Assembly (NCBI GenBank): GCA_023412175.1
Contig: JAEYOB010000493.1
Coordinates: 1 to 5,695 of the forward strand
From: Pseudomonadota bacterium
GTDB lineage: Bacteria > Pseudomonadota > Alphaproteobacteria > Azospirillales > Azospirillaceae
Length of the DNA: 5,695 nt
Reading direction: 5' to 3'
In this document: positions 1-3,652 of the stretch, piece after piece
How positions within the stretch are numbered: the stretch's first letter is position 1
How the letters are laid out: each line of letters begins with the position of its first letter
The notes under the pieces: model-generated
What the model was told of the DNA's origin: nothing
What the model saw: only the letters and a program-made list of their open reading frames with translations
The model's database searches: none
Position numbers and translations under genes: made by a program

Positions 1-37
1 GGACGGAACAGAGGAACGCGGCCTTCAGAAGTCTCAT
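1..37 (-). CDS. Start of an unidentified gene with a signal-peptide-like N terminus (cut by window edge)
   Basis: Only the first dozen codons are visible, reading leftwards off the window. From the ATG at 37 the protein begins MRLLKAAFLCSV, a basic start followed by a hydrophobic run, as in a Sec or lipoprotein signal peptide. AAGG lies five bases upstream of this ATG, which makes it the best start. In-frame alternatives are an ATG at 52 and a GTG at 61, both with weaker ribosome binding sites. The frame has no stop in the visible part. It starts 38 bases after the response regulator stop on the same strand with no terminator-like hairpin between them, so it is probably the third gene of the sensor operon. 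A periplasmic or lipoprotein partner of the sensor would fit, but too little is seen to name a function. Confidence 0.45.
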   Translation of the reverse strand, partial: MRLLKAAFLCSV

Positions 38-75
38 GATGCCCTTGTCCATTGGTGTCACGGTCCCGTCCGCCA

Positions 76-741
76 TCACGGCGCGACCGGAGCGGCGAAG
101 GCGTAGCCGCGGAAGCGCATGGTGCGCAGCGGCAGGATTTTTCCCGTATCGGCCTCCACTTTGCGGCGCAGGCGATGCACCAGCAGGTCGAGGCCGCGGG
201 CATCCATGTCCAGGCGTTCGGCCAGGGTCTGGCGGTCGACGATGGCGTCGGGGGTTTCGAAGAAGGGCGACAGGAGGCGGACCTCGGCCTCGGTGAGGGC
301 GATGGCAACCCCGTCCGGCGTCACCAGACGCCAGCGCGTGGCTTCGAGACGCCAGGCCAGGGCCGGTTCGGCCGGCACCCCCCGGCGGCGCATGACCGAG
401 GCGATCGCCGCTTCCAGCTCCCGCATGTCCAGAGGCTTCACGAGATAGAAGTCGGCGCCGGCGTTCAGGCCGAGGATGCGGTCCTCGACCCGGCCGCGCG
501 CGGTGATGACGATGACGCCGGAACGCGGATCGCCGGCCAGCCGCCGGGCGATCGACACACCGTCCTCCTCCGGCAGGCCGAGGTCGAGAAGGACGATGTC
601 GGGGCGCCGGACGGCCATGGCGTCGTCCATCGCCCGGCCGTTTCCGGCCGCCCGCACCGTCATGCCCCGCGCCTGGAGGTAGGAGACGATCTCCTCGCAC
701 AGGTCCGCGTGATCCTCGACGACGAGCACATCAAGAGCCAT
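76..741 (-). CDS. OmpR/PhoB-family DNA-binding response regulator
   Basis: Cytoplasmic transcription factor expected to be phosphorylated by the kinase encoded just upstream. The protein has 221 residues, a normal length for the family. Residues 1-118 form a receiver domain: acidic pair E9-D10, phospho-acceptor D53 in the LLDLGLP motif, switch T80 in VIVITA, and K102-P103. The aromatic switch position is F98 (DFYLVKP), and both F and Y occur in the family. Residues about 128-216 form a winged helix: LTEAEVRLL marks the alpha-loop start, DARGLDLLVHRLRRKVE (180-196) is the recognition helix region, and RFRGYAF is the wing, where the family usually has VRGxGY. The ATG at 741 is preceded by GGGAGG with a six-base spacer. 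The gene starts 12 bases after the kinase stop, so they are co-transcribed. Its probable targets are the paired sites in the 3190-3652 intergenic region, which is inference from proximity and half-site spacing. I cannot assign it to a named subgroup. Confidence 0.96.
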   Translation of the reverse strand: MALDVLVVEDHADLCEEIVSYLQARGMTVRAAGNGRAMDDAMAVRRPDIVLLDLGLPEEDGVSIARRLAGDPRSGVIVITARGRVEDRILGLNAGADFYLVKPLDMRELEAAIASVMRRRGVPAEPALAWRLEATRWRLVTPDGVAIALTEAEVRLLSPFFETPDAIVDRQTLAERLDMDARGLDLLVHRLRRKVEADTGKILPLRTMRFRGYAFAAPVAP

Positions 742-753
742 GGCCGGCCTCCC

Positions 754-3189
754 TCACGCCGTTTGCCGGGCGGCTTCGCGATCCGCCGGGAGTGTGTCAT
801 GCAACGGCAGGCGCACCGTGAACAGCCCGCCGCCTTCCGGACGATTCCTCACCCCGACCGCCCCGCCATGGGCCGTGACGATGCGGCGGGTGAGGTACAG
901 CCCCAGGCCGGCGCCGGGCACCCGGCTCGTGCCGGCGCAGCGGTAGTATTTCTCGAAGACGCGGTCGCGCTCGTCGTCCGGCACGCCCTGCCCCTGGTCG
1001 GCGACGGCCAGCACCGCATCGTCCCCATCGCCCCTAAGCGTCACCGTAACGGTGCTGCCCGGCGGGGAGTACTTCACCGCATTCTCCAACAGGTTGGAGA
1101 GCGCCATGCCGAGGAGCTGCTCGTCGCCCGCGGTCCGGCGGGTCCCTTCGGCGACGACCGTGAGGACATGATGCGGGGCGGCGGCCTGGGCCGCGTCGGC
1201 GACGCGGCGAACCAGCGCCTCCAGATCGAGGGGATCGGACCGCAGCATCAGCCCTGCGCCCTCGATCCGGTCGTCGAGCAGGCAGGCGTCGATCATGCCG
1301 TTCATGTGGCGCACCGCCCGCCCGACCCGCGCCAGCCGCTCCAGCGCCACGTCGTCCTCGGCCTTCAGTTCGAGATGCTGCGCCGCCACGCTGATGACGG
1401 CGAGCGGCGTGCGGAATTCGTGGGTGATCATGGCCAGGAATTGCCGCTGCGCCTCGCGCGCCGCCCGTTCCAACCCGGCGGCGGTGTCCGCCAGTTCCTT
1501 GGCCTTGATCAATTCCTGCTCCAGCTGCTTGCGCCGGCTGATGTCGTTGATGGCCAGCAGCCGGGCCGGCTGGCCCTCGTAGTCGATGACGACCATCGAG
1601 ACCAGCGCCCAGAAGCGGGCGCCGGCAGCATCCCGCATCTCGACCTCGACGTTCTCGACGGCGCCATCGCGCTCCAGCAGGGCCAGCACCCGGTCGCGGT
1701 CGGCCGGGTCGTGGTAGACGTCGTCGCCGGACGGCGCCGCGTCGGCCTTCCCATCCCCGCCGAGCAGCAATGCCCGCGCCCGCTGGTTGGCGTAGAGCGG
1801 CGTCGACCGGATCGCATGGGAGAGCAGGATGGGAAGCGGCGCCCCTTCCAGGATCAGGCGGAGCTGCGCCTCGCGGTCGCGCAGCGCGGCGTTCGCCCGG
1901 TCCAGCGCCTCCGTGCGCTGCGCCACCCGCTCCGCCAGTTCCGCCTCGTTGCGGCGCAGCGCCGCCATCAGCGACCGCTGGGCCTCGTCCTTCTCGACCC
2001 GCAGCAGGTGGAGCTGCGCCACCAGCATGGCGCCGAACAGCAGCATTTCGACCACCGCGGCGTAAACCGGCAGATAATAGGTCGTGTCGGTCCAGGGCAC
2101 GATCCCGGCGTTGCGCAGCGCGGAGACGACGTTGCCCGCCGCCATTGCCAGCCAACCCAGGATCAGGTAGATCGCCGGCCGGTAGCCAGCCAGCCGGCTG
2201 CGAATACTGGTCACGATCCCGACGACCAGGATCATCAATGAGAGGTTGCGGGGACCGAACATCACGACGGGCAGCGCGTCGGGGTCCGAGGTCACGGAGT
2301 ATGACACCAGAAGGGCGGTGGCGACGACGACCGCCCCCCCAAGCGCCGGGACCGCCCAGCGGCCCTGGGGGCGCAGCGCGGCAAACAGGAAGCCGATGCC
2401 GAAAACCCCGGCGATGACCTGCCAAACGAACGGGTTGTCCCTGGCGAGAAGGCGTTCGCCCCATATCAGGATGTCCAGCCCGGTCATCATCAGGATGTAG
2501 CCGACGGTCGCCAGCACGGATCCCGCATAGAGCAGCATCGCCACGCTGCGGAGCGCCGCCGCCAGCAGGAGCGCCACCAGGCCGAGCAGAACGGCGAAGG
2601 TCGTCAGCGCCGTATGAATTTGAAGCTCGAACCGTTCGGCGTCCGCCAGGGCTTCCGGCTTCCAGAGTTCGAGTCGCACCGCCATGGAACCGGTGGTGAT
2701 GGCCCGCGCCCACAGGGTGTGCCGCCCGGCGGGGAGGTCGATGGGGGCGGCGTGCTGACGGGTCGGCATCGCGCTGGCGACCCGGTCGCCCAGGACGGCG
2801 AGCGGTGCCGTGCGGCCCCCCTCGGCCGGCGTCCAGGATCCCCAGACTTCCAGCTGGTCGAAATTGGGCACGTCCAGCGCCAGGACGTAACGCCCGGCAG
2901 CGTCCGGCGTGACGACGAGTTCGGCCCGCAGCCACACGGCATCGCGCGTAAAGCCCAGGCTGCGGCTTTCCGCCATGCGGGGATCCGCGGCGAACCCGTC
3001 GGCGGCGCGGACGTCGGCGCCAGTCAGCATCCGGCCGGGGTCGCGCAGGACCGCGAGGGACGAGAGCAGCACCCGGTCCCGCCCGTCGACCAGGATCGCG
3101 CCGGCGTTGGCGGCGCCGGCGCCCAGCAGCATGACCAGAACAGCGATCCTCCCCAGACCGATGCCCCACCTTTTCCAATACCGCGTCAT
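754..3189 (-). CDS. 7TMR-DISM sensor histidine kinase with PAS domain
   Basis: Inner-membrane sensor kinase of 811 residues from the chosen start. Residues 1-29 are a signal peptide (RIAVLVMLLGAG core, ANA cleavage site). About 35-180 is a periplasmic beta-rich domain resembling 7TMR-DISMED2 (LGFTRDAVWLRAEL), a fold suggested to bind carbohydrates or other small ligands. Seven hydrophobic segments follow at about 194-214, 216-238, 255-272, 279-298, 315-329, 339-357 and 374-394. A coiled coil spans 397-445 and a PAS domain 440-550 (ending LLAINDISRRKQLE). HisKA carries the phospho-accepting H590 in FLAMITHEFRTPL. The ATPase has N-box N699/N703, G1 box DQGQGVP, F-box FEKYYR and G2 box GAGLGLYL, all intact, so the kinase should be active. 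There is no receiver domain; the partner regulator follows 12 bases later. An in-frame GTG at 3279 would add 30 charged residues before the signal peptide. I prefer the ATG at 3189 because it puts the signal peptide at the N terminus and leaves the operator-like repeat untranslated. Confidence 0.95.
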   Translation of the reverse strand: MTRYWKRWGIGLGRIAVLVMLLGAGAANAGAILVDGRDRVLLSSLAVLRDPGRMLTGADVRAADGFAADPRMAESRSLGFTRDAVWLRAELVVTPDAAGRYVLALDVPNFDQLEVWGSWTPAEGGRTAPLAVLGDRVASAMPTRQHAAPIDLPAGRHTLWARAITTGSMAVRLELWKPEALADAERFELQIHTALTTFAVLLGLVALLLAAALRSVAMLLYAGSVLATVGYILMMTGLDILIWGERLLARDNPFVWQVIAGVFGIGFLFAALRPQGRWAVPALGGAVVVATALLVSYSVTSDPDALPVVMFGPRNLSLMILVVGIVTSIRSRLAGYRPAIYLILGWLAMAAGNVVSALRNAGIVPWTDTTYYLPVYAAVVEMLLFGAMLVAQLHLLRVEKDEAQRSLMAALRRNEAELAERVAQRTEALDRANAALRDREAQLRLILEGAPLPILLSHAIRSTPLYANQRARALLLGGDGKADAAPSGDDVYHDPADRDRVLALLERDGAVENVEVEMRDAAGARFWALVSMVVIDYEGQPARLLAINDISRRKQLEQELIKAKELADTAAGLERAAREAQRQFLAMITHEFRTPLAVISVAAQHLELKAEDDVALERLARVGRAVRHMNGMIDACLLDDRIEGAGLMLRSDPLDLEALVRRVADAAQAAAPHHVLTVVAEGTRRTAGDEQLLGMALSNLLENAVKYSPPGSTVTVTLRGDGDDAVLAVADQGQGVPDDERDRVFEKYYRCAGTSRVPGAGLGLYLTRRIVTAHGGAVGVRNRPEGGGLFTVRLPLHDTLPADREAARQTA

Positions 3190-3206
3190 CGCCGGCCGTA
3201 GTCCAT
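3186..3206 (-). CDS. Possible six-codon leader peptide translationally coupled to the kinase
   Basis: An ATG at 3206 opens a frame of six codons (MDYGRR) whose TGA stop overlaps the kinase ATG as ATGA. AAGGGGA lies four bases upstream of this ATG and is the only strong Shine-Dalgarno in the area. It is about 22 bases from the kinase ATG, too far to serve it directly, and the sequence right before the kinase start is a weak site. This arrangement would let ribosomes finish the micro-ORF and restart on the kinase. It is seen in sequence only: a six-codon frame is expected often by chance, so the support is the combination of ribosome site and stop-start overlap. Confidence 0.3.
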   Translation of the reverse strand: MDYGRR

Positions 3207-3211
3207 CCCGT

Positions 3212-3236
3212 CCCCTTGATCGTCTTTCATCAGCTT
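3212..3236 (-). promoter_or_regulatory. Operator-like site facing the kinase gene (copy 1 of inverted pair)
   Basis: Reading on the minus strand, AAGCTGATGAAAGA (3236-3223) is a perfect 14-base match to the plus-strand copy at 3344-3357. It continues so that TGAAAG is followed ten bases later by TCAAGG, a two-mismatch version of the same half-site. Tandem half-sites about one helical turn apart are typical of OmpR-family regulators. The site lies about 23-47 bases before the kinase ATG and runs into the Shine-Dalgarno of the micro-ORF. A bound regulator here could modulate its own operon. Binding is inferred. Confidence 0.4.
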
Positions 3237-3250
3237 GCCTTTGAAAAGGC
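3237..3250. repeat. Short perfect inverted repeat GCCTTT-GA-AAAGGC
   Basis: Six-base arms separated by two bases, directly abutting operator copy 1. In the kinase mRNA leader it could form a small hairpin, though a two-base loop would force the closing pairs open. As DNA it could be a dimer-binding site. No T-tract follows, so it is not an intrinsic terminator. Confidence 0.35.
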
Positions 3251-3301
3251 GATCCTCCGACGAGCAAAATTTCGCGCACAAATGTCCGCGCCCTAGCTCT
3301 T

Positions 3302-3313
3302 CGTTGCGCAACG
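3302..3313. repeat. Perfect 12-bp palindrome CGTTGCGCAACG
   Basis: A perfectly self-complementary 12-mer located between the two operator-like copies, 113-124 bases upstream of the kinase ATG. Allowing one mismatch, it extends by two further pairs on each side. It sits where a kinase promoter is expected, and I could find no convincing -35/-10 pair on the minus strand here. It could be a site for a symmetric dimeric regulator. No family is recognised. Confidence 0.35.
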
Positions 3314-3343
3314 TAGCAAATACAACCCTGTCACTCCAAATTA

Positions 3344-3367
3344 AAGCTGATGAAAGATAGTGAAAGG
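3344..3367 (+). promoter_or_regulatory. Operator-like site facing the surface-protein gene (copy 2 of inverted pair)
   Basis: AAGCTGATGAAAGA (3344-3357) is the exact reverse complement of 3223-3236. It continues as TGAAAGATAGTGAAAGG, in which TGAAAG occurs twice with starts exactly ten bases apart (3351 and 3361). This tandem direct repeat is the layout used by OmpR-family regulators. It ends 24 bases before the TTGACA at 3391 and is centred about 70 bases before the start site that promoter would give, a normal place for an upstream activator. The encoded response regulator is the obvious candidate binder. The repeat is seen directly; the binding is inferred. Confidence 0.45.
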
Positions 3368-3390
3368 TTTGAATGTCGCATTTTGTTGCA

Positions 3391-3419
3391 TTGACATGAG
3401 GCCATTATCAATTTATCAA
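3391..3419 (+). promoter_or_regulatory. Candidate sigma-70 promoter for the surface-protein gene
   Basis: TTGACA (3391-3396), a perfect -35 consensus, is followed after 17 bases by TATCAA (3414-3419), four of six matches to the -10 consensus. Transcription would start near 3426 and give a leader of about 225 bases before the ATG at 3653. In AT-rich DNA such hexamers arise by chance more easily. The exact -35, ideal spacing and position just downstream of the tandem operator raise its standing. Confidence 0.4.
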
Positions 3420-3438
3420 ATGCAATTAATATACAATA

Positions 3439-3452
3439 AATGATTAATCATT
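3439..3452. repeat. Perfect 14-bp palindrome AATGATTAATCATT
   Basis: A fully symmetric 14-mer centred in the most AT-rich part of the intergenic region. It starts 20 bases after the candidate -10 at 3414-3419, so it would sit around +14 to +27 of that transcript. That position suits a repressor operator. AT-rich DNA produces palindromes by chance more readily, so the call is cautious. Confidence 0.35.
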
Positions 3453-3552
3453 AAGCAGCTATACACCGCATCAACAGTCATGCTTATAGTTGTTGCGTAA
3501 ATACCAAAATCACCATCGATTTCATTATAGTATAACATGTCGAATTAAGAAT

Positions 3553-3592
3553 TTTTTGGCTGCCTATAATTTGGATTGGGCGACTTTTTGGC
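3553..3592 (+). promoter_or_regulatory. TATAAT -10-like hexamer flanked by TTTTTGGC direct repeats
   Basis: A perfect TATAAT lies at 3565-3570, 82 bases before the surface-protein ATG. No good -35 hexamer is found at 16-18 bases (GAATTA or AATTAA), so it would need an activator if used. Copies of TTTTTGGC start at 3553 and 3585, 32 bases apart, about three helical turns, and bracket the hexamer. This may be a second, proximal promoter with flanking sites. It is weaker evidence than the TTGACA promoter. Confidence 0.25.
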
Positions 3593-3652
3593 GCGTGATG
3601 TTGGCTCGTCGCCTCCAGTCATGGCTGAGTGAATGAACAAGGCAGGACGACG

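Larger units (their letters stand above)
3190..3652. promoter_or_regulatory. AT-rich divergent intergenic control region
   Basis: This 463-base gap separates the leftward sensor operon from the rightward surface-protein gene. Positions 3361-3540 hold about 31% G+C by hand count, and 3301-3600 about 35%, against strongly GC-rich coding DNA on both sides. No convincing gene lies inside. Short frames such as 3416-3481 (minus, 21 codons) and 3350-3394 (plus, 14 codons) lack ribosome binding sites. The region contains paired operator-like repeats, perfect palindromes and promoter-like hexamers, listed separately. Such an AT-rich block before a surface-protein gene in a GC-rich genome is also the kind of DNA bound by nucleoid silencers (MucR/Ros or H-NS-like proteins in related bacteria). 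That last point is inference. Confidence 0.8.

Noticed and set aside
52..2241. A 729-codon open frame on the plus strand, antisense to the regulator and kinase
   Set aside because: It is an antisense shadow of two well-supported genes in GC-rich DNA, where stops are rare in the mirrored frame. Its translation is rich in R, H, Q, P and G and shows no domain, and no ribosome site supports it.
1034..3178. A 714-codon minus-strand frame overlapping the kinase in another register
   Set aside because: The product is almost all R, G, A and P with no recognisable motif, while the overlapping kinase frame has every conserved box.
3223..3357. The 14-bp inverted repeat as ends of a small mobile element or as a terminator hairpin
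   Set aside because: There are no flanking target-site duplications and no transposase, and the 107-base loop makes a terminator unlikely. Positions facing both genes fit operators better.
3350..3394. A 14-codon plus-strand frame starting inside operator copy 2
   Set aside because: There is no ribosome binding site; the ATG is part of the inverted repeat, which is better explained as a protein-binding site.
3406..3423. IHF-like sites around the TATCAA repeats
   Set aside because: WATCAA is present twice, but neither copy has the TTR at the required spacing.
3416..3481. A 21-codon minus-strand frame in the intergenic region (begins MTVDAVYSCL)
   Set aside because: There is no Shine-Dalgarno, it lies within AT-rich DNA with palindromes, and a frame of this length is expected by chance.
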